A stretch of DNA of 64,000 nt from Nocardia sp. NBC_01503 (GTDB taxonomy: Bacteria; Actinomycetota; Actinomycetes; Mycobacteriales; Mycobacteriaceae): positions 248,001 through 312,000 of the forward strand of contig NZ_CP109596.1 of the NCBI RefSeq assembly GCF_036327755.1. Direction: 5' to 3'. The translations under genes were made by a program, and so were the position numbers. The notes under the pieces were generated by a model. That model was not told where the DNA came from. It saw nothing but the letters and a program-made list of their open reading frames with translations, and searched no databases. Below are positions 9,126 through 17,412 of this stretch, piece after piece. The first letter of the stretch is position 1. Every line of letters begins with the position of its first letter.

Positions 9126-10796
9126 TCAGTGGATTCCTTCGGCGAGCGGCCCGAGCGCCAGCGCGGGCAGGAAGGTCAGGGCCACCAGGATCACGGTCAC
9201 GCCGACGACCATGCCGACGAACTGCGGCCGATGGGTCGGGAGCGTGCCGATCGATTCCGGCGTCGTGCCCTGCTGAGCCAGCGAACCGGCCAGTGCGAGA
9301 ACGAAGATCATCGGCAGGAAGCGGCCGAAGACCATGGCCAGACCGAGCGCGGTGTTGTACCACTCGGTATTACCGGTCAAACCGGCGAAGGCCGAACCAT
9401 TGTTATTGGCCGCGGAGGTGAAGGCGTACAACACTTCCGACAACCCGTGTGGTCCCGAGTTCGCCATACCGGCGCGCTGGCCGGGCATGGCCATGGCGAC
9501 GGCGGTGCCGATGAGCACGATGAGCGGGCTGATCAGGAAGTACGACGCGGCGAGCTTGATCTCACGCGGGGTGATCTTCTTGCCCAGGTACTCCGGGGTG
9601 CGGCCGACCATCAGGCCCGCGATGAACACGGTGATGACCGCCAGGATCAGCATGCCGTAGAGACCCGAGCCGACACCGCCGGGCGCGACCTCACCGAGCT
9701 GCATATTGAACAGCGTCATCATGCCACCGAGGCTGGTGTACGAATCGTGGAACGAGTCCACCGCACCGGTCGAGGTGAGCGTGGTCGCGGTGGCGAAGGT
9801 CGCCGAATTCGATACGCCGAAGCGGGTTTCCACGCCTTCCAGCGATGCGCCGATCGCGGTCGGGACCGTGCCGTGGTGCTGCAACTGGAAGAGATTCATC
9901 AGTGTCAGCGAACCGATGGCCAGCACCGACATGACCGCCGCGATGGCGAAACCCTGCTTCTTGCTGCCGACCATGCGCCCGAAGGTGCGCGGCAGCGAGA
10001 AACTGATCACCAGCAGCAGGAAGATCTCGATCCAGTTGGTCCAGGTGGCCGGGTTCTCGAACGGGTGTGCGGAGTTGGCGTTGTAGAAGCCGCCGCCGTT
10101 GGTGCCGAGTTCCTTGATGACCTCCTGGCTCGCGACCGGACCACCGGTAATGGTCTGCGACCCACCGGTTATGGTCTGCGCCACCTGATCGTGCACGTGG
10201 AAGTTCTGGATCGCGCCGCCCGCGATGAGCACGATGGCGAAGAGGAACGCCAAGGGCAGCAGAATACGGATGGTTCCCCTCACCAGATCCACCCAGAAGT
10301 TGCCCAGATCGCCGGTGTGCCTGCGCGCGAAACCGCGCACCAGGGCCACCGCGACCGCGATACCGACCGCCGCGGAGACGAAGTTCTGCACCGCGAGTCC
10401 GGCCATCTGCACCAGGTGGCCCTGGGTCGATTCGCCGGAGTAGTTCTGCCAGTTCGTATTGGTCACGAAGCTGACCGCGGTGTTCCAGGCCAGCGCCGGG
10501 GTCATCTCGGTGCCCGGATCATTCAGGTGCAACGGCAGTTTGCCCTGAATCAGCTGAAAGAAGAACAGGAACAGAATGCTCACGGCCGAGAAGGCCAGCA
10601 CGCTGCGCGCGTAGACGCCCCAGGTCTGTTCCACCCCGGGCTGCACGCCGATGGCCTTGTAGATGCCACGCTCGGCGCGGGAGTGCTTCTCGCTGCTGTA
10701 GACCCGGTACATGTAGTCGCCGAGCGGTACATGCACCAGGGCCAGCGCGAGGATCAGGGTCGCCGCGAAGACGATCCCCGCTGTTGTCGTGCTCAC
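9126..10796 (-). CDS. kdpA: Potassium-transporting ATPase subunit KdpA
   Basis: KdpA is the K+-binding channel-like subunit. The 556-residue protein has about ten membrane helices and four pore-loop-like repeats, with filter stretches around [33 protein letters not shown], and [14 protein letters not shown] short loop repeats QTITGG twice in tandem (plus strand about 10150-10185), possibly from a small duplication. GTG start immediately follows the kdpF stop codon, and kdpB begins 1 nt after its stop. Confidence 0.98.
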   Translation of the reverse strand: MSTTTAGIVFAATLILALALVHVPLGDYMYRVYSSEKHSRAERGIYKAIGVQPGVEQTWGVYARSVLAFSAVSILFLFFFQLIQGKLPLHLNDPGTEMTPALAWNTAVSFVTNTNWQNYSGESTQGHLVQMAGLAVQNFVSAAVGIAVAVALVRGFARRHTGDLGNFWVDLVRGTIRILLPLAFLFAIVLIAGGAIQNFHVHDQVAQTITGGSQTITGGPVASQEVIKELGTNGGGFYNANSAHPFENPATWTNWIEIFLLLVISFSLPRTFGRMVGSKKQGFAIAAVMSVLAIGSLTLMNLFQLQHHGTVPTAIGASLEGVETRFGVSNSATFATATTLTSTGAVDSFHDSYTSLGGMMTLFNMQLGEVAPGGVGSGLYGMLILAVITVFIAGLMVGRTPEYLGKKITPREIKLAASYFLISPLIVLIGTAVAMAMPGQRAGMANSGPHGLSEVLYAFTSAANNNGSAFAGLTGNTEWYNTALGLAMVFGRFLPMIFVLALAGSLAQQGTTPESIGTLPTHRPQFVGMVVGVTVILVALTFLPALALGPLAEGIH

Positions 10797-10883
10797 TTAG
10801 AACCTCTCCGGGTACAGCAGCGCCGCGATGAGATAGACAGCGACGCCAATGGCCAGAACCAGACCGATAATGTTCTGAGTCAC
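10797..10883 (-). CDS. kdpF: KdpF small membrane subunit
   Basis: The 28-residue peptide begins with GTG (TQNIIGLVLAIGV...) and ends in LLYPERF. The single hydrophobic helix plus the terminal (L)xPERF is the KdpF signature; KdpF stabilises the KdpABC complex. The stop codon abuts the kdpA GTG start directly. Its own start overlaps the stop of another tiny membrane ORF by 4 bases (GTGA), so translation is likely coupled. Confidence 0.92.
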   Translation of the reverse strand: MTQNIIGLVLAIGVAVYLIAALLYPERF

Positions 10884-10963
10884 AGCCGCTCCACCCCGCG
10901 CTGGATCAGGCCGAGCAGGGCGAAAATCGCCACGGTCAGCACGGTGAACACCACGACGGACAT
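10880..10963 (-). CDS. 27-residue membrane peptide leading the kdp operon
   Basis: ATG start with a GAGAGAGG ribosome site upstream. The product begins MSVVVFTVLTVAIFALLG and ends IQRGVERL: one hydrophobic helix followed by a basic/amphipathic end. The stop codon overlaps the kdpF GTG as GTGA. The helix-plus-charged-tail plan resembles KdpF, but it lacks the PERF ending. It is probably the first cistron of kdp and an accessory subunit or a translational leader. I recall similar tiny ORFs ahead of kdpF in mycobacteria, but this should be checked. Confidence 0.75.
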   Translation of the reverse strand: MSVVVFTVLTVAIFALLGLIQRGVERL

Positions 10964-10990
10964 GTATCGAAACCTCTCTCTAACAGACGC

Positions 10991-11005
10991 CGCACCTCAG
11001 GTGCG
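10991..11005. promoter_or_regulatory. Small palindrome in the kdp leader
   Basis: CGCACCT, one central base, then AGGTGCG forms a perfect 7-bp inverted repeat 28 bp upstream of the first kdp ATG. It could be an operator or a leader hairpin; no regulator is assigned. Confidence 0.4.
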
Positions 11006-11046
11006 ACGGAGCGAGTCAAGCGTTCGATTGGGCCATATTCGAGGGC

Positions 11047-11097
11047 ATTTACGCCTTCTTAGCGTCTCGCGCCTTCGCCTTGACGCTCCGCTTACAG
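11047..11097 (-). promoter_or_regulatory. Tandem KdpE-type boxes upstream of kdpFABC
   Basis: Read on the minus strand, the 7-mers CTGTAAG (11091-11097), CGTCAAG (11079-11085), CGCTAAG (11058-11064) and CGTAAAT (11047-11053) lie in the same orientation, spaced 12, 21 and 11 bp. That is close to helical phasing, as expected for direct-repeat binding by OmpR/PhoB-family regulators such as KdpE. The same pair with 11-bp spacing recurs upstream of the kdpD block (12060-12077). Assignment to KdpE is inference. Confidence 0.5.
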
Positions 11098-11176
11098 GCT
11101 CGGCTCGGTGTGTCGAAACATCGGCGTGGCGGGGGTCGTCCGTAACCTCGATCAGGCCGGACGAAACGGAGGCCCC

Positions 11177-11845
11177 ATGTTCGAACGCGCACTACAGAAG
11201 TCCGTGGAATTGGTGCTACGCGGCGGCACCGGACTACAGGCTCCGCTGGCGGCGAAGTATGTCGACCGCCTGCACCGCAAACATCCGGACCGCTCCCCCG
11301 CCGGGATCGAGCAGGGTCTGGAGCTCCGCTATCTGACGATCGTCACCGTCAGCGGCACCCTAGCGGGGCTCTCGGCCGCGGTGCCCGGGGTGGGCACCCT
11401 CATCGGATTGGCCGTCAGCGGCGTCGAATCCGTGTTCTTTCTGGAGACCTCGGCGCTGTACGCCGCATCGGTCGGGGCGGTGCACGGTATGAACGACCTC
11501 CCCGCCAAACAGCGCCGGACCCTGGTTGCCGGGGTGGTGCTGGGTGAGAGCGGAGAGGAACTGCTCGGCAAGCGGGCCGGGCAATCCGCGCGCGACTGGG
11601 CCACCACCGTCGCCGATCATCTCCCGGTGGTCCGCTCCATCGACAACGCCATGGCCAAACGCTTCATCGTCCAGTTCATCGTCAAACGCGGCGTCCTCAT
11701 GTTCGGCAAGACCCTGCCCGCGGGTATCGGCGCGGTCATCGGCGCCGTCGGTAATCGCGCCCTCGCCAAGTCCGTGATCGCCAATGGGCAGCGCACTTTC
11801 GGCCAGGCACCGGCCACATGGGACAAAACGTTCGCCGCGAATTAG
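11177..11845 (+). CDS. EcsC-family-like hydrophobic protein
   Basis: The 222-residue protein of unknown function has a hydrophobic centre (VSGTLAGLSAAVPGVGTLIGLAVSGVESVFFLETSALYA) and a C-terminal block GKTLPAGIGAVIGAVGNRAL typical of EcsC-like proteins. I chose ATG 11177 because ACGGAGG precedes it by 6 nt; an upstream GTG at 11108 is in frame but unsupported. It is divergent from kdpFABC and upstream of kdpDE, so it may share Kdp regulation. EcsC itself is linked to exporter function in Bacillus, but no molecular role is established. Confidence 0.7.
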   Translation: MFERALQKSVELVLRGGTGLQAPLAAKYVDRLHRKHPDRSPAGIEQGLELRYLTIVTVSGTLAGLSAAVPGVGTLIGLAVSGVESVFFLETSALYAASVGAVHGMNDLPAKQRRTLVAGVVLGESGEELLGKRAGQSARDWATTVADHLPVVRSIDNAMAKRFIVQFIVKRGVLMFGKTLPAGIGAVIGAVGNRALAKSVIANGQRTFGQAPATWDKTFAAN

Positions 11846-11940
11846 CTTTGGCACGATAGGTCACCTCTCGAGCCGCGTCCGGTCATAACCCGGCCCCTAC
11901 AGTTGGCGACGGTTCTGGGAATCGTGTGGGTGACCAGACC

Positions 11941-12012
11941 GCTTCGAGGGGTGGAGGTCTCGCCTCGCAACTCCCGGTGGCTGACTCAGCGGGGCGAGCC
12001 CTCCACCGAAGC
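11941..12012 (+). repeat. Large imperfect hairpin upstream of the kdpDE block
   Basis: Arms 11941-11964 and 11993-12012 pair as GCTTCG/CGAAGC, then (after a 4-nt AGGG bulge) GTGGAGG/CCTCCAC, then (after one mismatch) CTCGCC/GGCGAG: 19 base pairs with a 28-nt loop. No U-tract follows. It lies in the 318-bp gap between the EcsC-like gene and the small ORF at 12164. It may be the terminator of the former or a structured leader of the latter. Confidence 0.6.
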
Positions 12013-12059
12013 GCCCGCACGTCGGATCGAACGGTGTAGCCGGGATCACGACGCGCGGG

Positions 12060-12077
12060 CGTTAAGAAAGCGTCAGT
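12060..12077 (+). promoter_or_regulatory. KdpE-type direct repeat upstream of kdpDE
   Basis: CGTTAAG (12060-12066) and CGTCAGT (12071-12077) are 11 bp apart, with GCGT repeated exactly at 12059 and 12070. The sequence closely matches the pair CGCTAAG/CGTAAAT found on the other strand ahead of kdpFABC. It is a plausible autoregulatory KdpE site about 90 bp before the first start codon. Confidence 0.5.
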
Positions 12078-12163
12078 ACCAGCCTCTTCGACGAAATCGG
12101 CGGTAGAACAGGAAAGTCCGGTCCGATCGATCGGGCGTCACCGCCGAAGAACGAGGAGCGATC

Positions 12164-12313
12164 GTGCCGGACATCATTCCGATGCTGGTGGTATTCGGAT
12201 TTCTGGCTGCCGCGCTGTTGCTGCGCGTTATCGCCGGTGCGCAACCCACCCGCCTGCGCGTCCGCGCGGGCCGAACGGGTTTTTCCACTCCGCACGCGAT
12301 GATGGACGAGTGA
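12164..12313 (+). CDS. 49-residue single-helix protein coupled to kdpD
   Basis: GTG start with GAGGAG 5 nt upstream. The product begins VPDIIPMLVVFGFLAAALLL, one membrane helix. A basic stretch (TRLRVRAGRTG) follows, then a short acidic end. Its TGA stop overlaps the GTG start of kdpD in GTGA, so translation is coupled. Strong ribosome site, overlap and helix all argue for a real gene. Function unknown; a small partner of the sensor kinase KdpD or of the Kdp pump is the obvious hypothesis. Confidence 0.75.
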   Translation: MPDIIPMLVVFGFLAAALLLRVIAGAQPTRLRVRAGRTGFSTPHAMMDE

Positions 12314-14808
12314 GACGCGGTCAGCTACGGATCTATCTGGGTGCTGCCCCGGGCGTGGGCAAAACCTTCTCGATGCTGTCGGAGGCACATCGGCGGCTCG
12401 AACGCGGTCGCGATGTGGTGGCGGCCGTGGTCGAGACCCATGGGCGATCCAAGACGGCCGAGATGCTCGCGGGCATCGAACGGATTCCGCCGCGCATGAT
12501 CGAGTATCGCGGGACCACCCTGCCCGAACTCGATGTGGAGGCGGTGCTGCGGCGCGCCCCCGCGGTGGTGCTGGTCGACGAGCTCGCGCACACCAATGTG
12601 CCGGGCGGCAAGCACGAAAAGCGTTGGCAGGACGTACAGGAGCTACTGGACGCCGGGATCGATGTGGTCTCCACGGTCAATGTGCAGCATCTGGAGAGCC
12701 TCAACGACGTGGTCGAGCAGATCACCGGCGTGGTGCAGCGGGAAACCGTGCCGGACTGGGTGGTTCGCTCCGCGGATCAGGTCGAACTGGTGGACATCAC
12801 CCCGGAGGCGTTGCGGCGCAGGCTCTCCCACGGCAATGTGTACGCGGCCACCAAGGTCGACGCGGCACTGCGCAATTACTTCCGGCCCGGCAATCTGACC
12901 GCGCTGCGCGAACTCGCGCTGCTGTGGCTGGCCGATCAGGTGGACGCCGCCTTGGCGAAATACCGTGCGGACCACAAGATCACGGACACTTGGGAGGCAC
13001 GCGAACGCCTGGTGGTGGCCGTCACCGGCGGCGGCGAATCCGAGACCATCGTGCGCCGGGCCAGCCGGATCGCGGCCAAATCCAGTGCCGAACTCATCGT
13101 GGTGCACGTGGTCCGCGGTGACGGGCTGGCCGGGGTCTCCACCCAGCGCCTGACCCGGCTGCGCGATCTGGCCACCGGCCTGGGCGCGAGCCTGCACACC
13201 GTCACCGGTGACGATGTCCCCACGGCGCTACTGGATTTCGCGCGTCAGGTGAACGCGACCCAGCTGGTACTCGGCACCTCGCGGCGCTCACGCTGGGCGC
13301 GCATGCTCGACGAGGGCATCGGCGCGACCGTGGTGCAGGAGTCCGGCAAGATCGATGTGCACATGGTCACCCACGAGGAGTCCAATCGCGGCTTCCGCTG
13401 GTCCTCACTCGCCCCGCGCGAGCGCAAGCTCGGATCCTGGTCCGCCGCACTGCTGGTGCCCTCGCTCATCTGCCTCGTCACCGGATTGTGGCTGGACCGC
13501 TGGCTGGATCTGGGCGGGGAGAGCGCCCTGTTCTTCATCGGCGTCATCGTGGTGGCGCTGTTCGGCGGCGTGGCCCCGGCGGCATTGTCGGCCTTGCTCT
13601 CGGGTGTCCTTTTGAACTGGTACTTCACCGAGCCCCGACACAGCCTCACGATTGCCGAGCTGGACAATCTGCTCACCATCGTGGTGCTGCTGATGGTGGC
13701 GGTCGCGGTCGCCGCGCTGGTGGATGTGGCGGCCAAACGAACCCGCGAGGCGCGCAAGGCCTCTCGGCAAGCCGAACTGCTGACGCTGTTCGCGGGCGCG
13801 GTGCTGCACGGCGCGGATCTGCCGGACCTGCTCGAGCGGGCCCGCGAAGCCTTCAGCCAGGAGGCTGTCAGCCTCATCACCGATGAGGCAATGGTGGCCT
13901 CGGTCGGCGAGGATCCGCCGACCGAGGTGATCGACGCCTTCACCGCCATCGAAGCCGGCGACGATACGCACTGGCTGCTGCTGCGCGGGCGCGCGCTCAG
14001 CTCCGGTGACCGGCTGGTGCTCGGTGCGGTCGCGAATCAGGCGGCGGGACTGGTGCATCAGAAGCAGTTGCAGGCCGAGGCGGGTGCCGCACAGGCGGTG
14101 ATGGAGGCCGACAAACTGCGCCGCGCACTGCTGTCCGCGGTCAGCCACGATCTGCGCACGCCACTGGCCGGCGCCAAGGCCGCGGTCTCCAGCCTGCGCA
14201 GTGTGGATGTGGAGTTCTCCCCCGAGGACACCGCGGAATTGCTGGAGACCATCGAGGAATCGGTGGATCAGCTGACCGCGCTGGTCGGCAATCTGCTGGA
14301 CTCCTCGCGGCTCGCGGTCGGCGTGATCAAACCGCAGATGCGGCGAACATACCTCGATGAAGTCGTGCATCACGCGCTCATGGGCATGGGCACCCGTGGG
14401 CTGGGGCGCGTAGCCATGAACCGGGTGAAGGTGGAGGTCGGCACCCTCTGCGTGCGTGCGGACGGCGGGCTGCTGGAGCGCGTGCTGGCCAATCTCATCG
14501 ACAACGCCGTGCGCTACTCCCCCGGCGACTCACCGGTGCGAGTCACCGCCGAACACACCGGGCAACGCGTAGCCATTACGGTGGTTGATACCGGTCCGGG
14601 AGTTCCGACCGGTATGGAAGATCAGCTCTTCGAACCCTTCCAGCGGCTCGGCGATCGCGACAACTCCACCGGTGTGGGCCTGGGCCTGTCGGTGGTGCGC
14701 GGTTTCGTCGACGCCATGGGCGGCACCGTGCACGCCGAGAACACCCCCGGCGGCGGTTTGACCATGGTGATCGATATGCAGGCATGCGATGAACAGGAGA
14801 ACGAGTGA
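12310..14808 (+). CDS. kdpD: Osmosensitive K+ channel histidine kinase KdpD
   Basis: KdpD senses K+ limitation and phosphorylates KdpE. The 832-residue protein shows the full architecture. An N-terminal KdpD domain has the P-loop GAAPGVGKT near residues 11-19 and VLVDELAHTNVPG. A universal-stress-like domain occupies about 230-350. Four membrane helices span about 375-470, followed by a GAF-like segment. The DHp motif AVSHDLRTPL has its His near residue 611, and the ATPase motifs are DNAVRYSP, DTGPGVP and GVGLGLSVV. GTG start overlaps the stop of the small ORF; the stop overlaps kdpE by 4 nt. Confidence 0.97.
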   Translation: MRRGQLRIYLGAAPGVGKTFSMLSEAHRRLERGRDVVAAVVETHGRSKTAEMLAGIERIPPRMIEYRGTTLPELDVEAVLRRAPAVVLVDELAHTNVPGGKHEKRWQDVQELLDAGIDVVSTVNVQHLESLNDVVEQITGVVQRETVPDWVVRSADQVELVDITPEALRRRLSHGNVYAATKVDAALRNYFRPGNLTALRELALLWLADQVDAALAKYRADHKITDTWEARERLVVAVTGGGESETIVRRASRIAAKSSAELIVVHVVRGDGLAGVSTQRLTRLRDLATGLGASLHTVTGDDVPTALLDFARQVNATQLVLGTSRRSRWARMLDEGIGATVVQESGKIDVHMVTHEESNRGFRWSSLAPRERKLGSWSAALLVPSLICLVTGLWLDRWLDLGGESALFFIGVIVVALFGGVAPAALSALLSGVLLNWYFTEPRHSLTIAELDNLLTIVVLLMVAVAVAALVDVAAKRTREARKASRQAELLTLFAGAVLHGADLPDLLERAREAFSQEAVSLITDEAMVASVGEDPPTEVIDAFTAIEAGDDTHWLLLRGRALSSGDRLVLGAVANQAAGLVHQKQLQAEAGAAQAVMEADKLRRALLSAVSHDLRTPLAGAKAAVSSLRSVDVEFSPEDTAELLETIEESVDQLTALVGNLLDSSRLAVGVIKPQMRRTYLDEVVHHALMGMGTRGLGRVAMNRVKVEVGTLCVRADGGLLERVLANLIDNAVRYSPGDSPVRVTAEHTGQRVAITVVDTGPGVPTGMEDQLFEPFQRLGDRDNSTGVGLGLSVVRGFVDAMGGTVHAENTPGGGLTMVIDMQACDEQENE

Positions 14809-15506
14809 CGAACGCGGCGCCCGCGCCGACGAAAGTCCTGGTGGTTGATGACGAACCGCAGATCCTGCGGGCCCTGCGCATCAACCTGTCGGTGCGCGGC
14901 TACGAGGTGACCACGGCATCCACCGGGGCCGCGGCCCTGCGCGCGGCCGCCGAGAAGCATCCCGACGTGGTGGTGCTGGACCTGGGCCTGCCCGATATGG
15001 ACGGCATCGAAGTCCTTGCCGGACTGCGCGGTTGGACCACCACCCCGGTGATCGTGCTCTCCGCGCGCACCGACTCCTCCGATAAGGTCGAGGCCCTGGA
15101 CGCCGGCGCGGACGACTACGTCACCAAACCCTTCGGCATGGACGAGCTGCTGGCCCGGCTGCGCGCCGCGGTCCGCCGCTCCTCCGGCACCGCCGACACC
15201 TCCGAGCCGGTAATCGAAACCTCTTCCTTCACAGTGGATCTCGCCGCCAAGAAGGTCACCCGGCACGGCCGCGACGTGCACCTCACCCCCACCGAATGGG
15301 GCATGCTCGAAATGCTGGTCCGCAACAAGGGCAAACTCGTCGGCCGCCGCGAAATCCTGCGCGAGGTGTGGGGTCCGTCCTACGCCACCGAAACCCATTA
15401 TCTGCGTGTGTATCTCGCGCAGTTGCGGCGCAAGCTCGAGGACGATCCGTCACAGCCCAAACACCTGCTCACCGAGGCGGGAATGGGTTACCGCTTCCAG
15501 GTGTGA
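14805..15506 (+). CDS. kdpE: KdpE response regulator (OmpR family)
   Basis: The 233-residue protein has a receiver domain with the acidic pair D15/D16, phospho-acceptor D59 in VVLDLGLPDMDG, and K in DDYVTKPFG. The C-terminal winged helix (LTPTEWGMLEMLVRNKG ... ETHYLRVYLAQLRRKLE) is OmpR/PhoB type. GTG start overlaps the kdpD stop by 4 nt. It should activate kdpFABC; candidate direct-repeat sites lie upstream of both kdp transcription units in this window. Confidence 0.97.
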   Translation: MTNAAPAPTKVLVVDDEPQILRALRINLSVRGYEVTTASTGAAALRAAAEKHPDVVVLDLGLPDMDGIEVLAGLRGWTTTPVIVLSARTDSSDKVEALDAGADDYVTKPFGMDELLARLRAAVRRSSGTADTSEPVIETSSFTVDLAAKKVTRHGRDVHLTPTEWGMLEMLVRNKGKLVGRREILREVWGPSYATETHYLRVYLAQLRRKLEDDPSQPKHLLTEAGMGYRFQV

Positions 15507-15509
15507 GAG

Positions 15510-16718
15510 TCAGCGGGTCAGGCGCAGGGGTAGTGACTTCAGACCGTTGTTGAGGTTGGAGCGGATGCGGCGGGAGTCGCCGGTCTGCTCGATCTTCGGG
15601 AACCGGGCGAGCAGCTCCTCGAAGAAGACCCGCCCTTCCAGGCGGGCCAGATGCACGCCCAGACAGAAGTGCTGGGCCAGACCGAAGGACAGGTGCGGGT
15701 TGGGGTTTCGGCGGATGTCGAAGCGCTGCGGATCGGTGAATACCTCTTCGTCCCGATTGGCGGAGGTGTACCACATGGCCACCTTGTCGCCCGACTTGAT
15801 CGGGACGCCGCGGATTTCGGTGTCCTCGGTGGCGGTGCGCCGGAAGTAGTGCAGAGGGTTGGCGTAGCGCAGGATCTCCTCCACCGCACCGGGAATCAGT
15901 TTGGGGTCCGCGCGCAGCGCCGCGAGCTGGTCCGGATGCTGGAGCAGCAGCTCCACTCCCGACGAGAGCATGGTTTTGGTGGTGTCGTTGCCCGCGACCA
16001 CCAGCTGCGTGAAGAAGCTGCCGAACTCTATGTCGGACATGGCCTTTCCGCCGAACTCACCGGCGAGGATGAGAGAGGTGAGATCGGCCCGCGGCTCCCC
16101 CGCGCGGCGCGCCATGGCGAACTGGATGGCGTAGATCGCCATCTTGGTCATCTCGGCGGTCACGTCGAAATCGCCGACCAGCTCCGGATCCTGTTGGCTG
16201 GTGGACTGTTCCGCCCACTGCCGGATATCGGTCCAGTCCGCGGCCGGGATACCGAAGAGTCCGCCGACCACCTGACTGGGCAGCACCCCGGCGATCTCGT
16301 GCACGAATTCCACGTCACCGTCGATGTTTTCGAGAAGTTGGCGGGTCAAGGCGCGGACCCGGTCCTCCATTTCGCCGATCACCCGGGCCTTGAAATGTTC
16401 GGCGAGCGGTCGACGGTATTCGGTGTGCCGGGGCGGGTCCATCATGAGCAGCATGTTCCTGGTCTGCTCCAGCCGTTCGGGCGGCTGATTCTCCAGGATC
16501 ACGCCCTCGCGCTCGGCGGAGAAGAGCAGTGGATTGCGCGCCACATGGGCCACATCCGCGTGTTTGAGGATCGCCCAGTATCCGGGCTCGCCGGGCATGT
16601 CCTGCCAATACACGGGTTGTATCCCGCGCAATTCGGCGAACATCTCGTGGATCGGACCATCCACATAGAGTTCGGGATCGTAGATGTCCAGGACGGTGCC
16701 CACGGCCCACCTCGGCAT
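15510..16718 (-). CDS. Cytochrome P450
   Basis: The 402-residue soluble bacterial P450 shows MDPPRHTEYRR in the C-helix region, the I-helix oxygen-activation motif VVAGNDTTKT, the K-helix EEILR (ExxR), and the heme loop HLSFGLAQHFCLGVHLARLE with Cys near residue 352. The heme loop has Ala where the consensus FGxGxHxCxG has its second Gly. No ferredoxin or reductase gene is adjacent. Substrate unknown; Nocardia P450s of this size often act on steroids, fatty acids or aromatics. It is convergent with kdpE (3 bp between stops). Confidence 0.95.
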   Translation of the reverse strand: MPRWAVGTVLDIYDPELYVDGPIHEMFAELRGIQPVYWQDMPGEPGYWAILKHADVAHVARNPLLFSAEREGVILENQPPERLEQTRNMLLMMDPPRHTEYRRPLAEHFKARVIGEMEDRVRALTRQLLENIDGDVEFVHEIAGVLPSQVVGGLFGIPAADWTDIRQWAEQSTSQQDPELVGDFDVTAEMTKMAIYAIQFAMARRAGEPRADLTSLILAGEFGGKAMSDIEFGSFFTQLVVAGNDTTKTMLSSGVELLLQHPDQLAALRADPKLIPGAVEEILRYANPLHYFRRTATEDTEIRGVPIKSGDKVAMWYTSANRDEEVFTDPQRFDIRRNPNPHLSFGLAQHFCLGVHLARLEGRVFFEELLARFPKIEQTGDSRRIRSNLNNGLKSLPLRLTR

Positions 16719-16815
16719 TCGCTTGCGGGTGTCTGACTTTCGATTCGGACGCTAACCGCGCCGAGGCGGGCGCGGTGAGCGTTTCGGACCGAAATCTCAT
16801 TCAGTGGACACTGTG

Positions 16816-17412
16816 TCAGCGAGCCGCGCCGGGCACCACCACTTCACCGCCGGGGGTGACCGCCGGGGCAGGCGGGGTGGTCGCGACGGTGGTGGTCGGC
16901 GCGACGCTGGTGGTCGCCACCGTCGTGGTCACCGCGGCGCTGGTCGTAACCGTCGTCGCCGGTGCGGGCGAGGTGGTCACCACACCACAGTTGTCACCGC
17001 AATGGTCGATGCCACCCGGCTGACCGCAGTTGTCGTCGCAGTGATCGATTCCCCCGGGCGGTGCACCGCAGTTGTCACCGCAGTGGTCGATCCCGCCCGG
17101 CGGGAGTCCACAGTTGTCACCGCAATTGTCGGTGCCACCGGGTTGCGGTGCCGGATTGTTCGGCTGCCCGCCACCCGGATTACCTGCTCCTCCACCGGGA
17201 TTGCCCGCAACTCCACCCGGATTCTGCTGCGGCGCACCGGAACTCGTCGGCACGCTGGTTTTGGGGGTCGAGGTCTTGGTCACCGAACTCGTTGTCGCCC
17301 CGCCGGATCCGGACTCCTTCGTACTGCACCCGCCCAGCACCAGAATCAATGCGAGCATTGCGAGCAATGCCCCGAACACCATATGTCGGCGGCCACCCAT
17401 ACGCATCGCCAT
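16816..17412 (-). CDS. Lipoprotein with four CGDNCG-type repeats
   Basis: I chose the ATG at 17412 because GGAGGAG lies just upstream. The N-terminus AMRMGGRRHMVFGALLAMLALILVLGGC is a lipoprotein signal with the lipobox LGGC. After a Thr/Ser and Gly/Pro-rich linker, four units repeat: TDNCGDNCGLPP, IDHCGDNCGAPP, IDHCDDNCGQP, IDHCGDNCGVV, giving eight cysteines and three histidines in about 50 residues. A Thr/Ala/Val tail (~60 residues) follows. The Cys/His/Asp repeats suggest metal binding or disulfide crosslinking outside the cell; no known family is recognised. Confidence 0.75.
   Translation of the reverse strand: MAMRMGGRRHMVFGALLAMLALILVLGGCSTKESGSGGATTSSVTKTSTPKTSVPTSSGAPQQNPGGVAGNPGGGAGNPGGGQPNNPAPQPGGTDNCGDNCGLPPGGIDHCGDNCGAPPGGIDHCDDNCGQPGGIDHCGDNCGVVTTSPAPATTVTTSAAVTTTVATTSVAPTTTVATTPPAPAVTPGGEVVVPGAAR

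Noticed and set aside
6896..11336. Long plus-strand frames antisense to kdpC, kdpB and kdpA
   Set aside because: They are mirror frames of high-GC genes; the products are low-complexity and match no family, while the minus strand encodes a complete Kdp pump.
11903..12106. Plus-strand ORF of 67 codons between the EcsC-like gene and kdpD block
   Set aside because: It runs through the large hairpin and the direct-repeat boxes, has no ribosome site, and its product is Arg-rich without pattern.
11846..12163. c-di-AMP (ydaO-type) riboswitch ahead of kdpDE
   Set aside because: The ydaO core sequences are not recognisable; only a generic hairpin is present.
16985..17150. Short tandem DNA repeats as possible CRISPR
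   Set aside because: The repeats are in frame and encode the CGDNCG units of the lipoprotein; there are no unique spacers of constant length.
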